The notes beneath the pieces were generated by a model, which did not search any database, was not told the DNA's origin, and was given only the letters and a program-made list of their open reading frames with translations. DNA of 64,000 nucleotides from NCBI GenBank assembly GCA_033439685.1, contig JAUEDM010000002.1, positions 1,612,001 through 1,676,000 on the forward strand, in the 5' to 3' direction. Positions 32,814-43,040 of the stretch are shown piece after piece. The DNA is from Apodospora peruviana (Eukaryota; Ascomycota; Sordariomycetes; Sordariales; Lasiosphaeriaceae). How positions within the stretch are numbered: the stretch's first letter is position 1; each line of letters begins with the position of its first letter. The translations under genes and the position numbers were made by a program.

Positions 32814-33443
32814 CTACTTCTTCTTCTTACCCAACAGCTTCTCGGCCTCCTTGGCCGTCATCCCGCCCTTGATCGACTTGTCGGCAGTATGATACTGGCT
32901 GATGAGATCAGTCAACGAGTCGAAGGGATCTTCCGAAGGTTCTGCCGGTGTTGCTGCTTGTTTCTGCTGCTCCTGATTCTGTGCTCCTGCTCCCTTTGTT
33001 GCTGCCTCCGCTCCTCCTCCTACTGCTGCCGGCGCTTCTCCTTCCAGAGGTTGCTGATCCAGATCCCACCCGCGACCGAAACGTTCACGGAAAGCGGCCA
33101 GCTTTCCTGCCTCATCCACCTCGACGTTTTTCAGACTTTTGTCAGACGGCTGCCAGACCTGGTGGTTGCGGCTGTCCTTGGTCGACTTGTACATGCCCTG
33201 CGGCATCGTCGTGCGCGCGGTGAAGGTGCTCCCGTCGGACAACTGGACGAGCTGGGTGAACTGGTAGGGGCGCCGCGCGCGGGGCACGAACGTCGCGTGG
33301 CGGACTTGACTGCTGCCGCAGTGTGGTGATATCCTTGGTGATAATGAGGAAGTAGATGTGAAGCTTGTTGTTGTTGTGGAGGAGGTGAGGAGGGCAGCAG
33401 CAGCGCGTGGCCGCTGGAGGACCGAGGTGGGGAGTTTCCCCAT
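32814..33443 (-). CDS. MRPL36: Mitochondrial large-subunit ribosomal protein bL31m
   Basis: Single exon, 209 aa. The core RRPYQFTQLVQLSDGSTFTARTTMPQG followed by YKSTKDSRNHQVWQPSD is characteristic of fungal mitochondrial bL31 (yeast Mrpl36), a component of the mitoribosome large subunit. The N-terminus (MGKLPTSVLQRPRAAAALL) is Arg/Ser/Thr-rich without early acids, fitting an import presequence. The C-terminal part is longer than bacterial L31, with an Ala/Gln/Gly-rich linker, a helical segment (DPFDSLTDLISQYHTADKS) and a Lys tail ending GKKKK. It is divergent from the flavin-reductase-domain gene, which may also be mitochondrial. Confidence 0.92.
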   Translation of the reverse strand: MGKLPTSVLQRPRAAAALLTSSTTTTSFTSTSSLSPRISPHCGSSQVRHATFVPRARRPYQFTQLVQLSDGSTFTARTTMPQGMYKSTKDSRNHQVWQPSDKSLKNVEVDEAGKLAAFRERFGRGWDLDQQPLEGEAPAAVGGGAEAATKGAGAQNQEQQKQAATPAEPSEDPFDSLTDLISQYHTADKSIKGGMTAKEAEKLLGKKKK

Positions 33444-33863
33444 TTTTTTCGTTTGTCTTCTAGCTTTTTGCTTTTCTGGGTGTTTTGTTGTCTAATTGAA
33501 TCGTATGGGCGGGTAGAAATGGGGTTGCGTGTGGTCGTTTTGTCTGTTTTATTCCAGCCGTGATTTCGCGATGGTGTCAGGTTAGTTTCGAGTTTGGGAC
33601 GAACACCCCGGAGTAAAAAAATCGATACAGCGGGCGGTTAGTACCGACTGCGCTATCGTTATCCTGCAGTGCATCCGTCCCGGTTTCCGGAGCAGATGGT
33701 CAGTGCTCAAAATTTCGGCCGTAGGAAGCCGGCGCGCATGTCATTGTCGCACGCCAAAAATCTGGAGCCAGCCAGGTTTTGGCTCGGTCGTTGTGTCGGC
33801 CTTTGCCCTTCTTTCTTTCAGGCCCTCCACAACGACAATTGCACGTTCAATGGGACCGATGAG
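33444..33863. promoter_or_regulatory. Divergent promoter bL31m / flavin-reductase gene
   Basis: About 420 bp between start codons. The plus strand stays in frame with the downstream gene back to about 33669, with ATGs at 33696 and 33738, so part of this may be leader or an N-terminal extension. Confidence 0.45.
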
Positions 33864-34812
33864 ATGAGCAGCTGTCGCCGTGTTCTTGGCTTGAGCGCCG
33901 AGCACGCGCTGCTGCTACTACGCAATGGCGCAAACAGAAGTGTTAACCATGCCGCCGCCGAGGCAGCTTCAGGATTGCGGTCAATGACCACAGTACCCCC
34001 AACGCTTCGGGGCATGAAGACTCCCCAAGGTATGCTACCACCGGCAGTTTATGAACAATTAATTTAAAAGCTAACCACCCTTTCTCTGCTTCACAGGTCT
34101 ACTACAACCTCGAAGATACTTTCGCGCCTCCTCCTCCTCATCCCAAAACTTCAACAACGACAATGACACGACAACACCCACACCCCCCGCCACCCAGTTA
34201 CCCCACCAATTCCGCAACCTAATGCGTCGCCTCACACACTCAGTCGTAGTGTGCACCTCAACCAACTCCTCCGCCACATTGGCCTCTCAACCCTGCGCAA
34301 TGACAATGTCCTCCTTCACGTCCCTGGCCCTGCACCCCTCTCCGGCAGTCAGTTTCAACGTTGCAACGCCAAGCAGGACCCTCGATGCCATCGCTTCCTC
34401 GCGCCTATTCAACATCCACGTGCTGGTGGCTGACGCGTCGGGCGCCAAAGTCGCCAACTGGTGCAGGCAAGGCAACGCGGGAACACTACAACTCTTTGCT
34501 CGGCTACGGGATGAGTGCCAGTGCGAAGTTACCGTCGGTAACGACGACGCCCACCCTGCGCTCTTGCAAGGGCCGGGCGTGCTTCATGTCCTAAAGTGTA
34601 GGCTGCTCGATGAGCCCTCCGGTGGTCTGGTCAAAGTTCGCAATCATGTGATTGTGCTGGGCGAGGTGCTGGAAATACTTGACGGTGGTCATGGTGGCAG
34701 TAGCAGTCCACAAGAAGAGGGGAGAAAAGATATGGGACTTTCGTACGCGGATAGGAAATATCGTCATCCTGGCAAGTCTATTAGTTACCAGACGCCGGAG
34801 GAGGAGAAGTAG
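33864..34812 (+). CDS. Flavin-reductase-like FMN-binding protein, probably mitochondrial
   Basis: Exons 33864-34029 and 34097-34812, 67-bp GT-AG intron, 293 aa from the chosen ATG. Residues from about 94 form a flavin-reductase-like split-barrel domain: FRNLMRRLTHSVVVCTST, PCAMTMSSFTSLALHPSPAV, FNVATPSRTLDAI, FNIHVLVADASGAKVANW, then GVLHVLKCRL and VRNHVIVLGEVLEI. Bacterial and fungal relatives bind FMN and reduce flavin with NAD(P)H. The N-terminus MSSCRRVLGLSAEHALLLLR, followed by Arg/Ala/Ser-rich sequence, looks like a mitochondrial presequence, which is why 33864 was preferred; in-frame ATGs at 33696 and 33738 would add 56 or 42 residues. The substrate is unknown. Confidence 0.78.
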
Positions 34813-35263
34813 AATTCTTGCAGTTTCAACAGATCTTACTGTACCATATTTGGGGGGATCAGGAGGAGCATATAGAAGGCGCATTCTACAACTGTATGTA
34901 TATATGCAATTGCGTTTATCGTTTTTGCTTACCTGGTTATAGTTTGTCATATATACCCTACTCCATTGCGGGCATGACTTTAAGTGTTACTGGAGGAGGT
35001 CACGCGGCCACTTGATGGAAGTTGGTCTGGCAAATATCTATATTTCAGTTCTTCATGCCGTCTTTGACGAACATGGAAATGAGGCTATCAGTTGTTGAGC
35101 CTCAAGAGATCATGGTTTTGTTTTGTTTGTTGTGGTTTTTTCATATAGATCAAAAAGAGCGACTTTTTCAAGAGCAAAGAAGGAAATCCTCCAGCGTAGC
35201 CAGCCAAACAGATAACAACCCGCCCGCTCATCAAATCAGCAAGGCTATAGAAGTCCATCTTTC
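34813..35263. other. Convergent 3' spacer
   Basis: Between the flavin-reductase gene (+) and FPR1 (-). AT-rich, presumed 3'UTRs; no gene seen. Confidence 0.5.
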
Positions 35264-35734
35264 TTACGCCTGGTTGGGGTCGGTGGAGCCGTTGATCTTC
35301 ATGAGCTCCGTCTCAAAAACGAGGGTCGAGTTGGCCGGGATGACGCCGCCGACGGCGCGGTTGCCGTAGGCGAGGTGAGGAGCGATGGTGAGCTTGCGCT
35401 TCTCGCCAATCTTCATGCCCAGGAGGCCCTCGTCCCAGCCCTTGATGACCTGGCCCTGGCCGGCGGTGAAGTTGAGCGGGTCGCCACGGTCGTAGCTGGC
35501 GTCGAACTTCTTGCCATTGGTGAGCGTGCCCTTGTAGTGAACATCGACGCTGTCGCCTAAGAGGTGGGAGGTTCAGTTAGCTTGAGTTTCTAGTAATGCT
35601 GTAGTGTTTCAATTGGAAAGGTTAAGTTAAAGTGGAGATGGATAGGGGATGTGCTTACCGCGCTTGGTCTCGCGAGTGCCGTTGCCCTCACCGAGAACCT
35701 CAATCTGAAGACCGTCAAGCTGGGGGATAGTCAT
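35264..35734 (-). CDS. FPR1: FK506-binding protein, FKBP12-type peptidyl-prolyl isomerase
   Basis: Exons 35734-35659 and 35556-35264, 102-bp intron, 122 aa. This is the cytosolic single-domain FKBP that catalyses cis-trans isomerisation of prolyl bonds and is the receptor for FK506 and rapamycin. The N-terminus MTIPQLDGLQIEVLGEG, then DSVDVHYKGTLTNGKKFDASYDR, the GQGQVIKGWDEGLLGMKIGEKR block (active-site Trp in the middle) and LTIAPHLAYG are as in Neurospora and Aspergillus FKBPs. The tail INGSTDPNQA is a few residues beyond the usual FKBP12 end. The short first exon ends in the middle of a Gly codon. No signal peptide or ER retention signal, so it is not FKBP2. Confidence 0.95.
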
Positions 35735-36413
35735 TGTGATGGTTGTAGTATGTTAAAGACCGTGGTAGAGAAGGTTGGATGTTTCTGGAGGGAAGGTTGG
35801 TGTTCTTGTGGGTTGTTGATAGCTGGGGAGTTTTGTTGTTTGAAGGAAGAGCTTCCAGTTCAGCTCAGGAGGTGGGGTTGTGTTGATGATGAGGGGGGCA
35901 GCCTGCCAAGAAGGTGGGGCCCGCGATCGAGTTTTGGCTTTGAGTGGTTGGGAAGCTGTGACGCAAGCATCAGTTTGGAGGGGCACATCTTATCACGCAA
36001 GTGGCAGTGAGCAGCGGCAGGAGCTCGGATTCTGAGTCGTTTCGGCACCGGCGCACGGGGCGCTGTCGGGAAACGCCATTGGTATCCGATCTACCTACTC
36101 GAACGGTCTGAGGCGAAGTCAGTTCCGAGCATCCGAACTTGAGCAGTTGGCATTGCACCGGTTCTTGTAAAGTTCGGACTTGTTGGACGGTTAGACCGAT
36201 TGCTGGCGGTGATGATGTTGTTTGCGGTGAATGGATATAGCAGGCTGACTGATGATGACTACACCTGTGCGCTGTTGGTTGCTTACACAGTCCTGACATA
36301 CTCTACAGGGGACTGACTATACCCTAGATTCGGAGTTAAACACTTGGCGCGCGCCTTCACCATTGTCCGGAAAGGGCGCTCTTTGTTCAGTACAAATAGA
36401 AGCTCGGGACCTG
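35735..36413. promoter_or_regulatory. Divergent promoter FPR1 / aquaporin
   Basis: 679 bp between start codons on opposite strands. It includes the FPR1 leader next to 35734. No gene or RNA seen. Confidence 0.45.
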
Positions 36414-37796
36414 ATGTCGAGGGGTCAAACAATGGCTTGTGATAATAACTCCCAAACCATGAGCAAGTCTACGTTCGTCAAGCCAGAGACCGCCATCAAA
36501 GATGTGCTCATGTCTCCAACTCCAATAACATCCACTCTCAGGGTCCCGGGCACTTCGGGAAGGCCACTGCCCTACAAGGCGATCGATGGCGCATTCCAAG
36601 GCTCGTTCGCTCGGGCGGTCGATCACTCGCTCACTGTCCATGATGTGCCATGGTACCGCCGGAGGGAGTACTACACCAAGGGCTGGACCGATCCTGTTAT
36701 CTGGCGATCAGCTGTAAGAAAATATAACATCCTAGCCTTGTGTTGCCACGTGCCGTTGGCTTACAGAGGAGCTTACGTTAGGTAGTCGAATGTCTTGCCA
36801 CGTCGAGCATGATCTATGTTTCGGGTCAGTTCGGAGTAACGTTGATGAACTCTGGGACCACCCAGATTGTTGGATATGTAGGCATCTTCAACGCCATCCT
36901 GCTCTCCAGCTTCATCTACGCAACAGCGACGGCCACGGGAGGACACCTGAATCCCATGATTACGTTCATGACCATACTATGTGGGTTGACTCCCCTATCA
37001 AGAGGTCAGTCGTTATCCAATTGCAGTAATACTAGCCAGAATGACTAACAATCGCAAAAAGGTATGGTCTTGATCCTGGCTCAGACTTTAGCCGGACTTG
37101 TGGCAGGAGGAGTATTACTCGGGTCCCTAGGCCACGACAGGGCTGTCTCGTACGGAAATACTCCTGCCCTTGGTTCAATGTTTCGAGCAACTTCTGACTA
37201 TTATGATTGTTGTTTCACAGCCATATGGGAGGCGGCAACTTCTTTGATCCACGAGTGCTATCGCCTGGTCAAGCCCTCCTGACAGAGACCATGTCTTCAG
37301 CAACGCTACTGTAAGATTGACGGCCTTTTATATACTGCCGCAAACTCATCATTTCTGACGCATCCAGAACCCTGGCGATTGGCAACGGCCTGGATCCCCG
37401 TCAACAGCAACTTTACGGACCCCGTATTGGCCCGTTGCTTGTCGGCTTGAGTATGGGCCTGGTGACTTGTGCTGGCACCGGAATTGCTCCTGGATATACC
37501 GGGCCGGGTCTGAATCCTGCTCGGGCCATAGCTCTGGCCGTGGCTGGATATAATTGGCAGAGTGAGTTCCATTCTGAAAGAGTCTTTCGCTCGCTGACTT
37601 GGGTTCATCTAGACCACTGGATCTGGTGGGTTGGGCCGGTAAGAACACTTGAGTTTGATCTGGAGGTATCAAAAACACCAGCTGATATTTGGCGATATAG
37701 GCTCTCGGTTCGATCATTGTTGCCGCAGTGTACAGCTTTGCGCCGCCTGACCATGCTGACCACATTCGCAACAAGACAAAAGGATCTGTCGTTTGA
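36414..37796 (+). CDS. Aquaporin / major intrinsic protein with NPM variant
   Basis: Seven exons: 36414-36713, 36782-37004, 37062-37149, 37221-37310, 37368-37561, 37613-37638 and 37701-37796 (338 aa); exon 6 is only 26 bp. MIP channels move water or small solutes across membranes. The six-helix body has both pore loops: GGHLNPMIT with Asn157-Pro-Met159 in place of NPA, and PGLNPARAIA with Asn283-Pro-Ala285 and the selectivity Arg286. A cytosolic N-terminus of about 100 residues and a short basic C-terminus (RNKTKGSVV) flank the channel. The Met at the third NPA position occurs in some fungal MIP groups. Solute specificity cannot be assigned. The start could also be ATG 36432 or 36459. Every exon junction preserves frame and matches the family. 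Confidence 0.85.
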
Positions 37797-38417
37797 GTCG
37801 ATGTTTTGAGGGGGCAGAAGAACAAAGCCAATGGGCAAGACTGCCGAGGTCCTTGACGATGACTTTCGACAGACATAAAGTGTCCAGGGGTAAAAGAAAG
37901 TATCTTTGGAAATACCGTATAAATTCGCGAATTGGAGAGGCATTAACTCGGGTCCACCAACCCACCCGACACACCGATGACAAGGTGGATGAGATGGATG
38001 ACACCGGAGCATTTGCCCTCTCGATCCATGGAGGCGAGCGTGGTGAAATATTCGGTGAGGGGTCGCGCGAGGCGGAGTTGACTTCAGTCCACCCGCAAGT
38101 ACGGGTTATTTCAACTACCACTATCATCCACCTCCTTGCAAATTTGTGTACCTATACTTATATAGACCATCAGAGATATCGACACTCGGTCCAGTTTGAA
38201 CTGAGGGCATTGAAGCACTGCCGCGTGCAGGCTGCAGTGTCCCTCCCGAGCTGGACGGCCATCCATTGAGCAACCTTCAGGCGCTGTCCGTATCTGTACC
38301 TAGTTGCCTATGGCGACTGGTACGACAGGGGTGTGAGCATTGGGCTAGGCGAGCCTGCTGAAGTGCAAGGAGCAGCCTCGTTCAGCCTTGCAAAAAAGTG
38401 GTCTCAAGGCAAGATTC

Positions 38418-38430
38418 TTCTGGAGGTTTC
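38418..38430 (+). promoter_or_regulatory. Heat-shock-element-like site upstream of HSP90
   Basis: TTC-2-GAG-2-TTC spacing matches the nTTCnnGAAnnTTCn consensus with one mismatch. It lies about 940 bp before the HSP90 ATG and about 640 bp before the putative 5'UTR intron. Function is inferred from the downstream gene. Confidence 0.4.
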
Positions 38431-39072
38431 TGCCGACTTTGCAGTGGTGGGGGCAAGTACCCAAGTACCCAAATGAAGAGGAGAGGGGATGAAGGAAATC
38501 CACAAAGAAGCTGCTCAAGCAATGCAGAAGCTCGTGGTATGTTCCACCTTGTTGGGAATTGGAGCTCTGGGTTCTAGAACCACGGTGCAGCTCTCGCCTT
38601 CCAATTCTGCCAGTTGGTTGTAGTGCTGGTGCTGCCCTGGCTGCTGCCCGGCCGATAATCGATTGCCTTCTGACAGTGACAGCCAACCCCGGACGGACGC
38701 CGCAACCCCTCCCCGCTCACGTTGGCCCCGGAAGCTTTTGCAGCCTCAAAGGGCGCCTAGACCCTGCCTAAGCAGCAGCCCACTAAAAGCCGACCAATCA
38801 CACCGCTTCCCGGTTGCTGTGGAGGCACTAGCAAACGAATCAAAAGAAGGCCGCAGAATTCTGGTCGATAGAATCTCATCGAATTCTCCTGCCGAGCACA
38901 GCCCAGGGATGTTCGCAAAGACATTTTAGCTGCCACAGCTCCCCTTCTCTGCTCCTCCAGCTTTCTTTCTCTCCATCATCAACCAAAACCTTCCTCCATT
39001 ACTTTTCCTCAACTGCCTTTTGAGACATCACCGAGTTGTAGATTGTCTATATCGCAACACATAATTCTTTTG

Positions 39073-39340
39073 GTAAGTCTTTGCGTCTGCACTGCACTTT
39101 CCTGTCCGCCTTCAGCCTCGCCAGCTGCTTCCCGCCTCCTGCACTTCCCAAGCTTCCTGCTTGCCAGACGACCCGCATTGGCGGTGACAGAGTTTTGGAC
39201 ACGGCTTTTCCAAACTTTAAAACTCCCTCTACATTACACTTCCATTGTCCAATTGCTTTTGCATGCGGTCAACATCCCAAAGCCGACATCTGCAAACTTC
39301 CAACATCACTGTCCACAAACCGCTAACGCTCTCGAACCAG
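39073..39340 (+). other. Probable 5'UTR intron of HSP90
   Basis: The donor GTAAGT at 39073 follows TTTTG, and the acceptor after CGCTAACGCTCTCGAACCAG ends at 39340, with a consensus CTAAC branch site. The leader between 39340 and the ATG at 39373 is then 32 nt. The span is pyrimidine-rich and contains an out-of-frame ATG at 39081 that splicing would remove. Confidence 0.6.
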
Positions 39341-39372
39341 ATACCCCAATTTATCCTCCCACATCCTTCAAA

Positions 39373-41566
39373 ATGGCTGAGACTTTCGAGTTCCAGGCTG
39401 AGATCTCTCAGCTGCTGTCGTTGATCATCAACACCGTCTACTCAAACAAGGAGATCTTCCTCAGAGAACTTGTGTCGAATGCCTCCGATGCTCTCGACAA
39501 GATTCGCTATGAGGCCCTCTCCGACCCCAGCAAGCTAGACACCTGCAAAGACCTCCGCATCGACATCATCCCCGACAAGGTCAACAAGACACTTACCATC
39601 CGTGATACGGGTATCGGTATGACCAAGGCTGTAAGTACTGAATGCCTTTGTTTTGGCGGGCAAATGCCCTTCTGCTTTAGCAAACAATGGATCGTGAAGC
39701 TGACAACGATGCCTGTAGGATTTGGTCAACAATCTCGGTACCATTGCTCGCTCTGGCACCAAGCAGTTTATGGAGGCCCTCACAGCTGGCGCGGATATCT
39801 CCATGATCGGCCAGTTCGGTGTTGGTTTCTACTCTGCCTACCTCGTCGCTGACCGCGTCACGGTCGTCTCCAAGCACAACGATGACGAGCAGTACATCTG
39901 GGAGTCTAGCGCTGGTGGCACCTTCAACATCCGTCCCGACACCGATGGTGAACCCCTTGGCCGTGGTTCGAAGATGATCCTCCACCTCAAGGATGAGCAG
40001 ACCGACTACCTCAACGAGAGCAAGATCAAGGAGGTCATCAAGAAGCACTCCGAGTTCATCTCGTACCCCATCTATCTCCACGTCGAGAAGGAGACCGAGA
40101 AGGAGGTCCCCGATGAGGATGCTGAGGAGGTGACCGAGGGGGATGCCGACAAGAAGCCCAAGATTGAGGAGGTCGAGGATGACGAAGAGGAGAAGAAGCC
40201 CAAGACCAAGAAGATCAAGGAGACCACGGTTGAAGAGGAAGAGCTCAACAAGGTCAAGCCTATCTGGACGCGCAATCCTCAAGACATCACCCAGGAGGAG
40301 TATGCTGCTTTCTACAAGTCCCTCTCCAACGACTGGGAGGATCACCTCGGTGTCAAGCACTTCTCCGTTGAGGGTCAGCTTGAGTTCAAGGCTATCCTTT
40401 TCGTGCCTAAGCGCGCTCCCTTCGACCTGTTCGAGACCAAGAAGACCAAGAACAACATCAAGCTCTACGTCCGCCGCGTCTTCATCACCGACGATGCTAC
40501 TGACCTCATCCCCGAGTGGCTCAGCTTCGTCAAGGGTGTTGTCGACTCTGAGGATCTTCCTCTCAACCTGTCTCGCGAGACCTTGCAACAGAACAAGATC
40601 ATGAAGGTCATCAAGAAGAACATCGTCAAGAAGTCTCTTGAGCTCTTCCAGGAGATCGCTGAGGACAAGGAGCAGTTCGACAAGTTTTACACTGCCTTCT
40701 CCAAGAACATCAAGCTTGGTATCCACGAGGACTCGCAAAACCGCAACATTCTCGCCAAGCTCCTTCGATTCAACTCGACCAAGTCGGGCGACGAGATGAC
40801 CTCGCTCTCCGACTATGTCGCTCGCATGAAGGACGTGCAGAAAAACATTTATTACATCACTGGCGAGTCCCTTAAGGCTGTGCAGAAGTCGCCGTTCCTC
40901 GACTCTCTCAAGGCGAAGGACTTTGAGGTCCTCTTCTTGGTTGACCCCATTGATGAGTACGCGATGACGCAGCTCAAGGAGTTCGAGGACAAGAAGCTTG
41001 TTGATATCACCAAGGACTTCGAGCTCGAGGAGACTGAGGAAGAGAAGAAGCAGCGTGAGGAGGAGGAGAAGGAGTACGAGGGCCTTGCCAAGGCTCTCAA
41101 GAATGTGCTTGGCGACAAGGTTGAGAAGGTTGTTGTTTCGCACAAGCTCGTCGGCTCTCCTTGCGCGATCCGCACTGGCCAGTTCGGTTGGTCCGCCAAC
41201 ATGGAGCGTATCATGAAGGCCCAGGCTCTCCGTGACACCTCCATGAGCAGCTACATGTCTTCCAAGAAGACCTTCGAGATCTCTCCCAAGAGCCCCATCA
41301 TCAAGGAGCTCAAGAAGAAGGTCGAGACTGATGGTGAGAACGACAAGACCGTCAAGTCGATTGTTCAGCTATTGTTCGAGACGTCGCTGCTTGTCTCCGG
41401 CTTCACGATCGACGAGCCTGCTGGATTTGCCGATCGCATCCACAAGCTCGTCTCTCTCGGCCTGAACCTGGATGAGGAGCCTGAGGCGTCTGATGATGCG
41501 CCCGCGGCTGAGGCCAGTGTGCCGGCCGCCGAGACTGGCGACAGCGCCATGGAGGAGGTTGACTAA
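39373..41566 (+). CDS. HSP90: Cytosolic molecular chaperone Hsp90
   Basis: Exons 39373-39630 and 39719-41566, 88-bp intron, 701 aa. Hsp90 is an ATP-driven dimeric chaperone for kinases, steroid-type receptors and transcription factors, including Hsf1. The N-terminal GHKL ATPase begins ETFEFQAEISQLLSLIINTV and includes LRELVSNASDALDKIRYE, DTGIGMTKADLVNNLGTIA and GQFGVGFYSAYLVAD. An acidic/Lys-rich charged linker follows at about 215-265. The middle domain includes FVPKRAPFDLFE and LNLSRETLQQNK. The C-terminus ends MEEVD, the TPR co-chaperone docking signal of cytosolic Hsp90. Codon use is strongly biased to C-ending codons (AAG, ATC), fitting high expression. The intron interrupts the ATPase domain after GMTKA. 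Confidence 0.98.
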
Positions 41567-43040
41567 ATGATAAATAATGACTGGACCTGGATTATGAAAA
41601 GTGCTTCGGATTCGGAGTTGGCCGGGTTTTCGCTTTTGACACTTTTAGTTACCCACCTGCAGCATCATTTTGATACATAAGCTCCCTAAATTCTTAGCCT
41701 TGATACTCTGTATTTTAGTTTCAAACGGACAGGGTGTGGTTTTGATCTTTAGGTAGAGCATGAATACATGAACTAGAACAAACGAACTTGTTCCGACATG
41801 TAACTGTGTTCAGCATTCCACGGTTAAATGGTTTACGGTACCGAGTACGGAATACACCTCTCGAGTCTCTGTCATAAGTAACCTCAAAAGGTCACCGAAA
41901 ATATTTATCTCCACCATGTAAACTCCCTGAATTGCAGGTTCAGGTCCCGAAAGCCTATCATGAGAAAGTATCTGAGGTCTTTGTTGTTGTCTGTACGGGT
42001 GCAACTATTTACCGTGGAATGGTATATTTGGCGAGATAATGCGGAATCGATTCCAAACCTGGAATATGGACAGCAATTGGTATCCCGTACCTCGGCAATA
42101 TCATATGAAACGGGTGGGCGTTGAGGGTTGGATGTTTCCGGGTGCTCCCGACCCGCCCCAGCAACTGTGAAACGATTGTACGCGAGCTTTATCAAGAACA
42201 ACTATTTATTGATAGATGATGAATCTCCCTCCCCTTCCGGTTTCTTATGGGTTCTTTCATTCCAGATTTTGTCGTGGTCTTGGTTTGTGCACATACAACC
42301 GCTTTAACGCTACCACCGAACGGTACCAACGATCTCCCAGCAGCTCACAGACCGCCGCCTGCTACAGTGTTCCCCGTCAATTCCCATAGCAGCGATGGCT
42401 GCTGCTGTGGTGCGACCGGCGCGTCGACGTCGAGGCCTATATGCATTCCTCTCGCACAAGAGGAAGCCATAACGTGTTGAACAAGGGCGTTTGCCTCGTT
42501 TTGGTGTATCCAGTCACGCGTACCTGATATCTCAGTGGGTGGAACCAGTTTGTCCCCGTGACAAAGGAAGATCTTTGCCTCTCCGTCCTGACCTCCTAGA
42601 CATGCAGCTAGGGGCTAGATGAACGAAGTAGAAGGTTCAAAAGTTTATTTCCTCCGCATCAACTTTCATTCGCAAGTTGGTATCTTCAAAATATGCTTTG
42701 AAGAGGATCTTGAACAATCCAACATCTCTTTGAGTCCCTTCTTTGCATCAATTGTCCCACTCTTACCTATTGAAACCTACGATTATTAGGGTAGCTTTAC
42801 TAGGTCTGGTCAACTTCGACAATCCTACCCAGCGGAGAGGGGCCGCGTCGTACTCCGTACTCCGAATCGCCCACGACCAACCACACCGCTCCGTTCAACC
42901 GTCAACGTCAACTTGTCGAACTTGCCTCTCTCCGTCAATATTTTAAATTCCCACAGCTCGACTCGACCCCCGCGCGAAACATACGCCATAACTGAGTGAC
43001 ATAGAGAACAGCGCAAGTGTTACTTACACATACACACAAA
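41567..43040. other. Intergenic region with one small ORF candidate
   Basis: Downstream of HSP90 and upstream of the CDF transporter. It holds the 77-codon candidate at 42247-42480, listed separately, and a doubled TACTCCGTACTCCG element at 42851. Otherwise AT-rich, with no gene recognised. Confidence 0.45.
42247..42480 (+). CDS. Candidate small secreted cysteine-containing peptide
   Basis: An ATG-initiated 77-codon frame without introns. The first 22 residues (MGSFIPDFVVVLVCAHTTAL) have a hydrophobic core that could act as a signal peptide, although there is no basic n-region. The rest is Pro/Ser/Thr-rich with a Cys triplet (GCCCGATG) and two later Cys, one the final residue. No family is recognised. 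A frame of this length arises by chance fairly often, and the upstream sequence is not distinctive, so this is a candidate only. Confidence 0.22.
   Translation: MGSFIPDFVVVLVCAHTTALTLPPNGTNDLPAAHRPPPATVFPVNSHSSDGCCCGATGASTSRPICIPLAQEEAITC

Larger units (their letters stand above)
37797..39372. promoter_or_regulatory. HSP90 upstream region with heat-shock-element-like sites
   Basis: Contains no supported gene. A near-perfect three-unit heat-shock element (TTCTGGAGGTTTC) is at 38418-38430. A TTCTAGAA palindrome is at 38572-38579. GAA triplets occur at 38846, 38856, 38871 and 38881, two pairs with the 10-bp step of step-type elements. The last 370 bp are pyrimidine-rich leader with a probable 5'UTR intron. 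Confidence 0.5.

Noticed and set aside
39677..41143. 488-codon minus-strand frame with long Leu/Val-rich stretches
   Set aside because: It is the antisense shadow of HSP90, produced by the strong codon bias of the real gene.
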